The notes: a model not told the origin generated them from the letters alone. A DNA stretch of 64,000 nucleotides from Aeromonas tecta (GCF_000820185.1 NZ_CDCA01000020.1:124714-188713), one strand, 5' to 3'. Numbered from the stretch's first letter, positions 8,476 to 17,109 are shown. Made by a program: numbers and translations.

Positions 8476-9296
8476 GTCTGAAAAAAGGGGATACCGGCAC
8501 CACCGTAGCCGATCTGCAGCGTCGCCTGACCAAAGCCGGCTATCCGGTCGAGCCGGACGGCTGGTTTGGCGATGCCACCGAGCTCGCCCTGCTCGCCTTC
8601 CAGCGGGACTACATGATCACCGCCATCGGCCAGGCAGGCCCGCGCACCCTGGCCGCCCTGCTCGGCAGCGAGCGCGGCAACCAGCTGACCGTCAACCATA
8701 TGCAGGCCGGTGCCGATCTGCTGGCCGTGCCACTGGCCATCATGGCCAGCGTCGCCCAGGTCGAGAGCATCGGCGAAGGTTTCACCGACGCCACGCGCCC
8801 CGTAGTGCTGTTCGAGCGGCATGTGTTCTACAAGCAACTCACCAAGCACCAGGGCAAGGCCACCGCTGACCAGATGGCCGCCAATTACCCCAACCTGGTC
8901 AACCCCAGGCGCGGCGGCTATGCCGGCGGCGCGGCAGAATGGGAACGGCTGCAACTGGCCCTCAGTCTGTGTCGGGTTGCCGCCATCGAGTCGGCCAGCT
9001 GGGGCATGTTTCAGATCATGGGCTACCACTGGCAGGCGCTGGGCTTTACCTCGGCCAGCGACTGGATGGGTGCCATGCAGCGAAGCGAGGTCGAACACCT
9101 CACAGCTCTGTGCCGCTTCATCCAACAAGACGCAGTCATGCACAAGGCGCTGCAGGGGCGAAAATGGGCCGACTTCGCCCGCCGCTACAACGGTCCCGCT
9201 TACAAAGACAACGACTACGACACCAAGCTGGCCAAGGCATACGACCACTTTGCCAAGGTTTACCAGGTGAAGGAGGTGGCAGATGCCTCGGCCTAA
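8472..9296 (+). CDS. Endolysin: N-acetylmuramidase with PG-binding domain
   Basis: The 274-residue product degrades the cell wall at lysis. Residues 1-70 are a peptidoglycan-binding type 1 domain (LKKGDTGTTVADLQRRLTKAG, then DGWFGDATELALLAFQ). The rest is a DUF3380-type muramidase, with the likely catalytic glutamate in ASVAQVES (about residue 96) or FERH (about 118), and ESASWGMFQIMGYHW near 178. There is no signal peptide, so release depends on the holins. The ATG at 8472 overlaps the previous stop and gives the full PG-binding domain. Confidence 0.93.
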   Translation: MSLKKGDTGTTVADLQRRLTKAGYPVEPDGWFGDATELALLAFQRDYMITAIGQAGPRTLAALLGSERGNQLTVNHMQAGADLLAVPLAIMASVAQVESIGEGFTDATRPVVLFERHVFYKQLTKHQGKATADQMAANYPNLVNPRRGGYAGGAAEWERLQLALSLCRVAAIESASWGMFQIMGYHWQALGFTSASDWMGAMQRSEVEHLTALCRFIQQDAVMHKALQGRKWADFARRYNGPAYKDNDYDTKLAKAYDHFAKVYQVKEVADASA

Positions 9297-9441
9297 GTGC
9301 GGTCACTTGTCAGGGAAAACCTGCATCAAGCTGGGTGCGAAATGTCTGGAGTTGCGCTGGTTTGGTGGCTGCGTGGTCTGTCCGTTCAGAGGATGTGGCC
9401 AGAAAAAGCCGCAGCCAACCCCCCCCCCCGAGGAAACCGTA
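9283..9441 (+). CDS. Small cysteine-rich ORF, open into the spanin gene
   Basis: Starting inside the end of the endolysin gene, it encodes MPRPKCGHLSGKTCIKLGAK and a Cys-rich middle (CLELRWFGGCVVCPFRGC), six cysteines in about 40 residues. It then runs through an 11-C tract straight into the i-spanin frame with no stop. With one C fewer it would end at a TAA overlapping the spanin ATG (TAATG), a normal coupled junction. So it is probably a 52-residue separate gene whose frame is altered here by a length change or a sequencing error in the tract. Function unknown. Confidence 0.55.
9419..9429 (+). repeat. C11 homopolymer
   Basis: Eleven consecutive C residues lie at the 3' end of the small cysteine-rich ORF and 13 bases before the i-spanin ATG. 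Long mononucleotide runs are prone to slippage, and a one-base change alters whether the upstream ORF stops or fuses. Confidence 0.9.
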
Positions 9442-9909
9442 ATGACATTACTGCGCTCCCCCATCACCTGGTTGCTGATCGCTCTGGCCATCGCCTTGGG
9501 CGGCTGGGGCTGGTCGGCCACCTCGGCCGCCACTGCAGCGGGCCAGGTCACCACCCTGCAAGCGGACCTCAAGGCAGCCGACGACAAGGCCAAAGAGGCC
9601 GAACATCGTGAAAAGCTCAAAGACGGGACTATCAGCACCCTCACCAGTGAGCTGGACACCCAGGCAACCGCTGCCGCACAGCTGCAGCGCCAGCTTGGCG
9701 ATCTGACCATCACGGCCGCGACTCGCGCCGACACAATCAAGAGGCTCAAACGTGAAAATGCCGAGCTCCAAGCCTGGGCTGATAGCCCTCTGCCTGATCC
9801 TGTTGTCAGGCTGCTCCAGCGCCCCGCCCTCACCGGCGCCGCAGATTATCAGGCTTACCTGTCAAAGCCTGACACCCTGCCAACTGCCACCGGCCAACCC
9901 GGCCAATAA
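9442..9909 (+). CDS. Inner-membrane spanin (Rz-like)
   Basis: The 155-residue product has an N-terminal signal anchor (about residues 8-25, WLLIALAIALGGWGW) followed by a long periplasmic coiled coil rich in A, L, K and E. This is the Rz-type i-spanin that bridges to the outer membrane and completes lysis. The ATG at 9442 has GAGGAAA upstream. Its 3' third contains the o-spanin gene in another frame. Confidence 0.85.
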   Translation: MTLLRSPITWLLIALAIALGGWGWSATSAATAAGQVTTLQADLKAADDKAKEAEHREKLKDGTISTLTSELDTQATAAAQLQRQLGDLTITAATRADTIKRLKRENAELQAWADSPLPDPVVRLLQRPALTGAADYQAYLSKPDTLPTATGQPGQ

Positions 9910-10045
9910 CGGCGATCTACTCGACCAGCTGACCCAGACCGAGGCCGCCTGGGCCAGCTGCGCCGCCCAGGTCGACAGCCTTATCGCCTGCCAACAACGA
10001 AACCCGAACGGGAGGGAATATGGAAAAACCAAAACAGATCCGTGA
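9752..10045 (+). CDS. Outer-membrane spanin lipoprotein (Rz1-like)
   Basis: The 97-residue product has a lipoprotein signal with lipobox LLSGC and lipidated Cys near residue 21. A proline-rich stretch (SSAPPSPAPQ) follows, typical of Rz1 partners. It begins inside the i-spanin gene in the +1 frame and extends beyond it. GTG at 9752 is preferred because GAGG lies seven bases upstream; ATG at 9758 is possible. The 3' end overlaps gene R by 26 bases. Confidence 0.85.
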   Translation: MKMPSSKPGLIALCLILLSGCSSAPPSPAPQIIRLTCQSLTPCQLPPANPANNGDLLDQLTQTEAAWASCAAQVDSLIACQQRNPNGREYGKTKTDP

Positions 10046-10469
10046 GGTGCTGACCCGCTGCGTGCCGCACCTCAAGACCAATCCGGACAAGCTGCACATC
10101 TTCATCGCCCCGGGCAATGTCGAAAGCACCGGCGCCCGCTCGCTCTCGTTCGAGTGGCAATACCCGCTCACCATCGGCATCGAGGACTTTGCCGGTCACC
10201 CGGATCAGATCATGGTGCCGCTGCTGGCCTGGCTGCGCCAACACCAGCCCGAACTGATGACCAACGACGAGCTGCGCAAGGATGGCATCACCTTCGAGGC
10301 CGAATACCTCGCGAGCGACCTAATGGACCTCATCATCACCGTCAAGCTGACCGAGCGGGTTCGCGTGTGGCAGAACGAACAGGGGATTGGCTGGGAGCAC
10401 CTGCCGGAGCCGCCAGAAGACCCCTACGACGGCATCACCTGGGAATTGTTCCAGCACGAGGACAACTGA
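10020..10469 (+). CDS. R: Tail completion protein (gpR)
   Basis: The 149-residue product matches P2 gpR, which acts at the end of tail assembly. Conserved features are MEKPKQIREVLTRCVPHLK and a C-terminal block with EYDGITWELF-like ending (YDGITWELFQHE). GGGAGG precedes the ATG. It overlaps the o-spanin end and is followed two bases later by S. Confidence 0.92.
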   Translation: MEKPKQIREVLTRCVPHLKTNPDKLHIFIAPGNVESTGARSLSFEWQYPLTIGIEDFAGHPDQIMVPLLAWLRQHQPELMTNDELRKDGITFEAEYLASDLMDLIITVKLTERVRVWQNEQGIGWEHLPEPPEDPYDGITWELFQHEDN

Positions 10470-10471
10470 CG

Positions 10472-10930
10472 ATGGCCGCCGACGACCTGAGCCGCCTGAC
10501 CAGCTGGGCCGATGGCCTGCTGGTCAGCATGGAACCCGCCGCCCGCCGCCAATTAGCCGAGGACATGGCGCGCAAGCTGCGAGACAGCCAAGCCAGTCGG
10601 ATCCGGGCCAACATCCTGCCAGATGGATCCCCCATGGCCCCCCGCAAGCCTCAGCCCAAGTTGAAGAAAGGCCGGGGAAGATTGCGCCACAAGATGTTCT
10701 TCAAAATCAGCAATAAAACCTGGCTCAAGGCCCGAGCCAGTGAACATCAAGCTGTGGTCGAGTTTGTCGGCACGGCCAATCGCATTGCCACCATTCACCA
10801 ATATGGCCTCAAAGACCGTATCAAGGGTCGTGAGATTTCATACCCGGTGCGGGGGCTGCTTGGCATTACAGCACAAGAGTACGACCAGCTCGAAACCACC
10901 TTGCTCGCTCACCTCACCAACGGGTTGTAA
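10472..10930 (+). CDS. S: Tail completion/virion morphogenesis protein (gpS)
   Basis: The 152-residue product is a gpS-type virion morphogenesis protein. It has a basic middle (RKPQPKLKKGRGRLRHKMF), then a domain with ATIHQYGLKDRI and SYPVRGLLGIT, as in family members. ATG at 10472 is chosen because it fits the family length and follows R directly. It is the last gene of the O operon; the next operator begins ten bases after its stop. Confidence 0.92.
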   Translation: MAADDLSRLTSWADGLLVSMEPAARRQLAEDMARKLRDSQASRIRANILPDGSPMAPRKPQPKLKKGRGRLRHKMFFKISNKTWLKARASEHQAVVEFVGTANRIATIHQYGLKDRIKGREISYPVRGLLGITAQEYDQLETTLLAHLTNGL

Positions 10931-10939
10931 TCATCGCGG

Positions 10940-10966
10940 CCAGTGTATCCACCGTGGATACACTGG
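10940..10966. promoter_or_regulatory. Late-operon inverted repeat 2 (before V)
   Basis: The arms CCAGTGTATC and GATACACTGG are the same as at 3843 and 15225. Here the spacer CACCGTG extends the symmetry so that all 27 bases are palindromic except the central one. The centre is 56 bases before the V start codon, closer than the -55-from-transcript-start geometry of P2 Ogr sites would allow with a normal leader. Confidence 0.75.
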
Positions 10967-11008
10967 CCGCAACTCGCCTTGCCTGCCATTGCCCAAAACA
11001 ATGGCCCC

Positions 11009-11560
11009 ATGCAACCGACCCCGACTGAACTCCAACGCCTGATAGACAACCTGATCCGCATCGGCACCGTCACCGCCGTGCGCTCCGGGGAATGTCGCGT
11101 CAAGACCGGCGACCTTGAAACCAACTGGCGGCCCTACGCAGCAGCGCGGGCCGGGAAGAATCGCACCCGCAGTCGCCTCTCCATCAACGAGCAGGTACTG
11201 CTGCTGTCGGTCAGCGGCGATCTGCGTAATGCCTACATTGTCGGCCCCATCAATTGCGCCGCCTTCCCCGAACCGCTGGCGAATGATGACAACCCGGATC
11301 TCGACCGCACCGAATACAGCGACGGCGCAGTGATCGAATACAACCCGCAAACCGGCGAGCTCAATGCCAACGGCATCATGGCGGCCAGGATCAAGGCCAG
11401 CGTCAGCGTGACCTTCGACGCCCCCAAGGTCATCTGCACCAACCTGCTGCAGGCCAAGCGGGTGATGAGTGAAACCGCCAAAGTCGGTGCAGTCGAGGTC
11501 ACCACCCACGGCCATGAAAATGTACAACCAGGCAGTGGCCAGTCAGGGGGCCCGATATGA
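11009..11560 (+). CDS. V: Baseplate assembly protein, spike (gpV)
   Basis: The 183-residue product is the baseplate central spike that pierces the host membrane. It has an N-terminal OB-fold (VTAVRSGECRVKTGDLETNW) and a C-terminal beta-helix-like part ending in THGHENVQPGSGQSGGP, as in gpV. First gene of the baseplate operon. ATG at 11009 matches the family N-terminus. Confidence 0.93.
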   Translation: MQPTPTELQRLIDNLIRIGTVTAVRSGECRVKTGDLETNWRPYAAARAGKNRTRSRLSINEQVLLLSVSGDLRNAYIVGPINCAAFPEPLANDDNPDLDRTEYSDGAVIEYNPQTGELNANGIMAARIKASVSVTFDAPKVICTNLLQAKRVMSETAKVGAVEVTTHGHENVQPGSGQSGGPI

Positions 11561-11916
11561 ACTGGCTCGGCATGAACGCTGCCAGCGGGCGCACCATCAG
11601 CGCCACCGACCACATCATCCAGTCGGTGCGCGACATCCTCATCACCCCGGTGGGCTCCCGCGTCATGCGCCGCGACTACGGCAGCGAGCTGTTTTACCTC
11701 ATCGACCATCCCCAGCATCAGGCGACCCGCCTGCGCCTGATGGCTGCCACCGTGCAGGCCCTCATCAACTGGGAACCCCGCATTACTATCACCCGAGTCG
11801 ATGTGCTAGGCGGCGACATGAATGGCGCCCTCACCGTCGAACTCACCTGGCAGCGCAAAGATGGCGGCGCGCCGGAATCTGCCAGCTTCACCATCCCAAC
11901 CGGAGCCGTCCAGTGA
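11557..11916 (+). CDS. W: Baseplate wedge protein (gpW)
   Basis: The 119-residue product is a gp25/lysozyme-like baseplate wedge protein of the gpW family, with DHIIQSVRDILITPVGSRVM followed by RRDYGSELF. It overlaps V by four bases (ATGA) and J by four (GTGA). Confidence 0.93.
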   Translation: MNWLGMNAASGRTISATDHIIQSVRDILITPVGSRVMRRDYGSELFYLIDHPQHQATRLRLMAATVQALINWEPRITITRVDVLGGDMNGALTVELTWQRKDGGAPESASFTIPTGAVQ

Positions 11917-12812
11917 GCACCATCACCCTCTCCCAACTGCCCCAACCCGATGTGATCGAGCTGCTGGATTACGAAGCCATCTTGGCCGAGCGCAAGGCGT
12001 ATCTCATCAGCCTCTATCCGACAGACCAACAAGCCAGCATCACCGCCACCCTGGCGCTCGAGTCCGAGCCCATCACCAAGCTGCTGCAAGAGAATGCCTA
12101 CCGGGAGCTGATCCTGCGCCAACGCATCAACGATGCGGCAGTGGCCAACATGCTGGCGTGGGCCAAGGGGAGCGACCTCGACAACCTGGTGGCCAACTGG
12201 AATGTGCAGCGCCTCATCATCCAACCGGGTGACCCCATCGCCAGCCCGCCGGTACCGGAAATCAAAGAAGATGACGAAGCCCTGATCCTGCGCGCGCTGA
12301 TGGCGTGGGATGGCCTCAGCGTAGCGGGCCCGACGGGCGCCTATGAATATTTTGCCCTCTCGGCAGACGGCAAGGTGGCTGACGCCAAAGGATCCAGTCC
12401 AGCCCCTGCAGAGGCACTGGTCACCATCCTCAGCACTGAAGGGGACGGCAGCGCCGACGCAGCGCTGATCACCAAGGTCACCCAAGCCCTGAGCCATGAA
12501 GACAAGCGCCCTGTAGCCGACCGGCTCACCGTGCAGAGCGCCGGCATCATCCACTACACCATCACCGCCAAGCTGCACATCAGCAGCCAGGGGGCAGAGG
12601 GTGACGTGATCCTGCTGGCAGCCCGTGACAAGCTCGCCGCCTTTATCAACCCGCGTCGCCGCATCGGGGTAGAGGTGCCGCGCTCTGCCATTGATGCCGC
12701 CCTGCACGTGCAGGGGGTAAGCAAGGTTGACCTGATAGGCTGGGACGACATCATCCCCAGCGCCACCCAAGCCGCCTACTGCACCGGCTTCACGGTTGGG
12801 CGAGCCCTATGA
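11913..12812 (+). CDS. J: Baseplate protein (gpJ)
   Basis: The 299-residue product is a gpJ-type baseplate wedge component. Conserved N-terminal features are STITLSQLPQPDVIELLDYE and LQENAYRELILRQRIND, followed by LAWAKGSDLDNL. The GTG start at 11913 overlaps the W stop and gives full family length. Confidence 0.93.
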   Translation: MSTITLSQLPQPDVIELLDYEAILAERKAYLISLYPTDQQASITATLALESEPITKLLQENAYRELILRQRINDAAVANMLAWAKGSDLDNLVANWNVQRLIIQPGDPIASPPVPEIKEDDEALILRALMAWDGLSVAGPTGAYEYFALSADGKVADAKGSSPAPAEALVTILSTEGDGSADAALITKVTQALSHEDKRPVADRLTVQSAGIIHYTITAKLHISSQGAEGDVILLAARDKLAAFINPRRRIGVEVPRSAIDAALHVQGVSKVDLIGWDDIIPSATQAAYCTGFTVGRAL

Positions 12813-13441
12813 ATACTCTGCTGCCGCCCAGCACCACCCGCACCGAACGCAACCTGGCCACGGCGGGCGCAGCCGCCCAGCTGTTGCCGATCCCGTTTCG
12901 CACGCTCTGGTCACCCTGGACTTGTCCCGCTCACCTGCTGCCCTATCTGGCTGCCAGCTGGAGCGTCGATCGCTGGGATGACAAATGGCCAGAAGCCACC
13001 AAACGCCAGGTCATCGCCAACAGCTACTTTGTGCATAGCCGCAAGGGCACCATCGGAGCCATTCGTCGGGTGGTGGAACCCCTCGGCTTTCTGATCAAGG
13101 TGCTGGAGTGGTGGCAAGAAACCCCACATGCCACGCCAGGCACTTTCAAGCTCGACATCGGCGTACTCGACACCGGTATTACCGAAGCCATGTACCAGGA
13201 GCTGGAGCGGCTGATTGCCGACGCCAAACCCATGACCCGCCACCTGACCGGCCTTGCCATCAGCATGGAGACCCGCGGCCCGCTCTATCTTGGGGCCGCT
13301 TGTTACCTCGGCGACGAGCTGACCATCTACCCCTACAGCCCCGAAGCCATCGAGATCCACGGCCAGCAGTGGCACGGCGGCATCCTGCACACCATCGACA
13401 CCCTCACCATTCAACCGCAACCGACAGGAGGTGCCGCTTGA
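12809..13441 (+). CDS. I: Tail protein I
   Basis: The 210-residue product matches gpI: LLPPSTTRTERNLA, then PIPFRTLWSPWTCPAHLLPY and LAASWSVDRWD. It joins the baseplate wedge and probably anchors the fibres. It overlaps J (ATGA) and H (TTGA). Confidence 0.93.
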   Translation: MNTLLPPSTTRTERNLATAGAAAQLLPIPFRTLWSPWTCPAHLLPYLAASWSVDRWDDKWPEATKRQVIANSYFVHSRKGTIGAIRRVVEPLGFLIKVLEWWQETPHATPGTFKLDIGVLDTGITEAMYQELERLIADAKPMTRHLTGLAISMETRGPLYLGAACYLGDELTIYPYSPEAIEIHGQQWHGGILHTIDTLTIQPQPTGGAA

Positions 13442-14529
13442 GCGCCATCTATTTCGCCATCCCCACCCAGGCGGGGCAGGCCAAAATCGCCAACGCCATC
13501 GCGCTGGGGATCCCGCTGAAAATCACCCACATGGCGGTGGGCGACGGCAACGGCCAGCCGGTCACCCCCAACCCGGCACAGAACACCCTGGTGCGCGAGC
13601 AACGCCGCGCCCCACTCAACACCCTGTTTCAAGACCCGCTCAACCCGGCGCAACTGGTGGCCGAGCAGATCATCCCTGAGACCGTTGGCGGGTGGTGGAT
13701 CCGTGAAGTGGGCCTGTTCGATGACAGCGGCACCCTGATTGCCATTGCCAACAGCCCGGACACCTACAAGCCTCAGCTGTCGGAAGGTTCAGGCCGCACC
13801 CAGACCATCCGCATGGTGCTGATCGTCAGCGACACCAGCGCGGTAGAGCTCAAGATTGACCCGTCCGTGGTGCTGGCCACCCGCAAATATGTCGATGATG
13901 TGATGAAGCTGCACCGAGAGGGTCGAGATCATCCTGCGAGCACTAAAACGGAAAAGGGCATGCTTCGGCTGGCCACTGAGGCAGAAGCCATCGCCGGTGA
14001 ACGGGAAGATTGCGCCGTGGCCCCCAAGCAGATGCGGGCCGCTATGGAAGCCCTGCTCGATGCTGTTTTACCCATCGGCCAGTTCATTTACTACGATGGT
14101 CCGACCGTACCGAACGACCGATTCATTGTCTGGAAAGCGCAAGCCTTTGACATGTTGATGTACCCCAAGCTGGCCGCCAAATACCCATCGGGTCGTTTGC
14201 CCGCAGACCTGCGTGGCGAGTTCATTCGCGGTGCCGACGAGGGCAGAGGCATTGTGAATGGGCTGCTCCCACTGATGAGCAAACCGGATCAGACTCGCGC
14301 CCATACTCACCAGTTTCAAAACCGTTTCGGGGCAAACCAGATTGCCCTGACATCCATTGATGGGCGCATAGGCACAACGGCCCTGCAGCCCGTCGATAAC
14401 GACTCGGTGCACGTTGCCACCGTACCGATGGCCGGTGCGGCCTCGTTTTCCATTGCCGTTGCCGCGTCTGGTGGGTCAGAAACGACGCCACGCTATGTCG
14501 CTGCCCTGATCCTGTGCCGAGCCAAGTAA
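13438..14529 (+). CDS. H: Tail fibre protein (gpH-like, short)
   Basis: The 363-residue product starts at TTG 13438, which overlaps the I stop and has AGGAGGT six bases upstream. Residues 1-150 are the conserved P2-type fibre attachment domain (SAIYFAIPTQAGQAKIANA, HMAVGDGNG, WWIREVGLFD). The C-terminal part is a tail-collar-like domain (PIGQFIYYDG, LPADLRGEFIRGADEGRG) that probably binds the receptor. It is much shorter than P2 gpH (about 670 residues), so it lacks most of the shaft. The C-terminal half is the host-range determinant in this family. Confidence 0.9.
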   Translation: MSAIYFAIPTQAGQAKIANAIALGIPLKITHMAVGDGNGQPVTPNPAQNTLVREQRRAPLNTLFQDPLNPAQLVAEQIIPETVGGWWIREVGLFDDSGTLIAIANSPDTYKPQLSEGSGRTQTIRMVLIVSDTSAVELKIDPSVVLATRKYVDDVMKLHREGRDHPASTKTEKGMLRLATEAEAIAGEREDCAVAPKQMRAAMEALLDAVLPIGQFIYYDGPTVPNDRFIVWKAQAFDMLMYPKLAAKYPSGRLPADLRGEFIRGADEGRGIVNGLLPLMSKPDQTRAHTHQFQNRFGANQIALTSIDGRIGTTALQPVDNDSVHVATVPMAGAASFSIAVAASGGSETTPRYVAALILCRAK

Positions 14530-14538
14530 GGAGCCACC

Positions 14539-15147
14539 ATGATTGAAATTGACGAAAAGGGGTTTGCCACATCATCAGGTGTCATGACAGTGCATCGTAT
14601 CAGTGATACGACCCGCGAATGGTTGGGCCCCCATGATGAATACATGAGCATTGGCACCGGCTTGGCACGAGGTAGCTACCTGACTGGGCCAGATGAACTT
14701 GTTGCACTCGGCTGCGTGTGGTGCAGGGCTCTGGATGACAGTGGTTGGCACCAGGTTGAAGACCACCGCGGGAAACTGGCCTACGACACAGCAACCAGGG
14801 CTGCGAGCGAACTTACGGCACTTGGCCCTGTGCCAAAGACGCATACCCTGCTGGTACCCGCTTCGCCATTCGACCGCTGGAATGGGCAAGCATGGGAGCT
14901 GGATGAGGCGGCTGAGCTGCAAGCAAAACTGAGTGCGGCACAATCCGAACAATCCAGGCGTATCGCCGTCGCCAGCCAGCAAATCGCCATCATCAGCCCA
15001 GCCGTCGACGGCGGCTACGCCAAGCCGGAGCACACCCAGCTGCTGGCAGACTGGCAGCGCTATCGCTACGGTCTGACGCTGATGTCAGAGCAACCCGACT
15101 GGCCTGGATCACCGCAGTGGCCCACCGAGCCGGCCAAGCTCATCTAG
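14539..15147 (+). CDS. G: Tail fibre assembly chaperone (gpG-like)
   Basis: The 202-residue product helps fold and attach the fibre. Its C-terminus (LLADWQRYRYGLTLMSEQPD, then WPGSPQWPTEP) is the signature of the Caudo_TAP tail fibre assembly family. The N-terminal 90 residues are less conserved and probably specific to the partner fibre. It is followed by a terminator, not by a Z/fun-like gene as in P2. Confidence 0.9.
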   Translation: MIEIDEKGFATSSGVMTVHRISDTTREWLGPHDEYMSIGTGLARGSYLTGPDELVALGCVWCRALDDSGWHQVEDHRGKLAYDTATRAASELTALGPVPKTHTLLVPASPFDRWNGQAWELDEAAELQAKLSAAQSEQSRRIAVASQQIAIISPAVDGGYAKPEHTQLLADWQRYRYGLTLMSEQPDWPGSPQWPTEPAKLI

Positions 15148-15162
15148 CAGCACCATCACGAC

Positions 15163-15185
15163 ACACCCCGCCCCGTGCGGGGTGT
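15163..15185 (+). terminator. Terminator after the fibre operon
   Basis: A nine-bp stem (ACACCCCGC / GCGGGGTGT) with a five-base loop lies 16 bases after the G stop. The T tract that follows is weak (ATTGTTA), so termination may be partial. Confidence 0.65.
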
Positions 15186-15224
15186 ATTGTTACCGCCGCC
15201 GCTTGCACTCTTGTCACCGCCGTT

Positions 15225-15251
15225 CCAGTGTATCCACGCCAGATACACTGG
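15225..15251. promoter_or_regulatory. Late-operon inverted repeat 3 (before FI)
   Basis: The arms CCAGTGTATC and GATACACTGG, spacer CACGCCA, repeat the sites before P/O and V. The centre is 102 bases before the sheath gene start. It also shares the downstream GGCCGC with the other two copies. Confidence 0.75.
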
Positions 15252-15339
15252 CCGCCGCTCGCCTGCCATCCCCTGCCACTGCATCCTGACCCTGCTCGCA
15301 TCACATGCACCAAGCTCCGTCCGGACAACAGGAGAACCT

Positions 15340-16518
15340 ATGGCACTGGACCAATTTCACCACGGCGTACGCGTCGTGGAAGCCAACGAAGGCACCCGCA
15401 CCATCCGCACCGTCGCCACGGCGGTGATCGGCATGGTCTGCACCGCCGCCGATGCGGATGCCGCCTACTTCCCGCTCGATAAGCCGGTACTGATTGCCAA
15501 CTTGCCGGCGGCCATTGCCAAAGCGGGCAGCGAGGGCAACCTCAAGAAGTCGCTACAAACCATCTATGACACCGTCAACACCATCGTCATTGCCGTGCGC
15601 GTGGCGGATGGTGCTGACGCGGCCGCCCTGACCAGCAATATCATCGGTACCATCAAGCCCAATGGCAGCTACACCGGCCTCAAGGCGCTGGAGCGGGCCG
15701 CCCCGATGACCGGCATCAAGCCGCGCATCCTCTGCGTGCCGGACAACTGCACCTTGCCGGTGGCTACTGCGCTGGGTGGTGTGGCCAAGAAGCTGCGCGC
15801 CTTTGCCTACGTACCGACCATCGCCGACACCGTCGAGGCGGCCCTGGCCTACCGCGAAAACTTCGCCAGCCGCGAACTGATGCCGATCCATGGTGACTGG
15901 ACTGCGTGGGACGTTGCGGCCAATGCCAGCGTCAAGCTCGATGCCTGCCTCAAGGCCGCCGCCATGCGGGCACTCATCGACAAGGAAATCGGCTGGCACA
16001 AGACCCTGTCGAACGTCGGTGTGACCGGGGTGGACGGCATGACCAAAGCGCTGTTCTGGGATCTGCAAGACCCCGACACCGAGGTCGGCCTCCTCAATGC
16101 CAACGAGATCACTGCTCTGATCCGTGCCGACGGTTTCCGTTACTGGGGCAACCGCACCTGTTCCGATGACCCGCTGTTCGCCTTCGAGAACTACACCCGC
16201 ACCGCCCAGATCCTGGCCGACACCATGGCCGAGGCGCATATGTGGGCCAACGACAAGCCCATGACCCCCACCCTGGTGAAAGACATCATCGAGGGCCTCA
16301 AGGCCAAGGGCCGCGAACTGGTGACCGGTGGATACCTGCTCGGCTTTGACTGCTGGTACAACGAAGAGCTCAACGACAAAGACACTCTTAAGGCCGGCAA
16401 GCTGCGCATTGATTACAACTACACCCCGGTACCGCCGCTTGAAGACCTCGGCTTCCAGCAGCGCATCACCGACCACTACCTCATCGACTTCGGCGTCCGC
16501 GTCGCGGCCGCAGCATAA
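15340..16518 (+). CDS. FI: Contractile tail sheath protein (gpFI)
   Basis: The 392-residue product forms the contractile sheath. Family features are the N-terminal FHHGVRVVEANEGTRTIRTV followed by VIGMVCTA, and C-terminal blocks including FRYWGNRTCSDDP and YNYTPVPPLEDLGF. ATG at 15340 has CAGGAGAACC upstream and gives the full family length. First gene of the FI-D operon. Confidence 0.95.
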   Translation: MALDQFHHGVRVVEANEGTRTIRTVATAVIGMVCTAADADAAYFPLDKPVLIANLPAAIAKAGSEGNLKKSLQTIYDTVNTIVIAVRVADGADAAALTSNIIGTIKPNGSYTGLKALERAAPMTGIKPRILCVPDNCTLPVATALGGVAKKLRAFAYVPTIADTVEAALAYRENFASRELMPIHGDWTAWDVAANASVKLDACLKAAAMRALIDKEIGWHKTLSNVGVTGVDGMTKALFWDLQDPDTEVGLLNANEITALIRADGFRYWGNRTCSDDPLFAFENYTRTAQILADTMAEAHMWANDKPMTPTLVKDIIEGLKAKGRELVTGGYLLGFDCWYNEELNDKDTLKAGKLRIDYNYTPVPPLEDLGFQQRITDHYLIDFGVRVAAAA

Positions 16519-16527
16519 GGAGTAACC

Positions 16528-17043
16528 ATGGCACTGCCACGCAAACTCAAACACGGCAATATCTTCATGGATGGCGAGAATTGGATAGGCGTCGCCGAAG
16601 ACTTCACACCGGCCAAGCTGAGCCAGAAATTCGAAGCCTATCGCGGCGGCGGCATGATGGGCGCCGCCAACATTCACATGGGGCTGGAAGATGGCGCCCT
16701 CGACACCTCCTTCACCTTCGGTGGCGCAGAGGCGGCCCTGGTCAAGCGCATGGGCCTCGCCAAGATTGACGGCGTCGCCCTTCGCTTCGCCGGCTCATTC
16801 CAGCGCGACGACACCGGCGAAGTGGTCGCCGTCGAAATCGTCCAGCGCGGCCGCTTCAAAGAGCTCGACCGGGGCACCTTCAAGAGCGGCGACAACTCCC
16901 AGAGCAAGGTCAGTATGGTCAACACCTACTACAAGGAGACCATGAACGGCGTTGTTCTTTGCGAAATCGATCTGCTCAACATGATCTGGATAGTCGATGG
17001 CGTCGACCTGATGGCCGAGCACCGCAAAGCCATCGGCCTCTAA
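16528..17043 (+). CDS. FII: Major tail tube protein (gpFII)
   Basis: The 171-residue product polymerises into the inner tail tube. It has MALPRKLKHGNIFMDGENWI and VAEDFTPAKLSQKFEAYRGG, both typical of gpFII, at normal length. It starts nine bases after FI with AAGGAG upstream. Confidence 0.95.
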   Translation: MALPRKLKHGNIFMDGENWIGVAEDFTPAKLSQKFEAYRGGGMMGAANIHMGLEDGALDTSFTFGGAEAALVKRMGLAKIDGVALRFAGSFQRDDTGEVVAVEIVQRGRFKELDRGTFKSGDNSQSKVSMVNTYYKETMNGVVLCEIDLLNMIWIVDGVDLMAEHRKAIGL

Positions 17044-17109
17044 CCCACCCAAAAACCCAACGGGCGGTCAACAGCCGCCCTCACCACATCAACATCAGGA
17101 ACAAGCACC

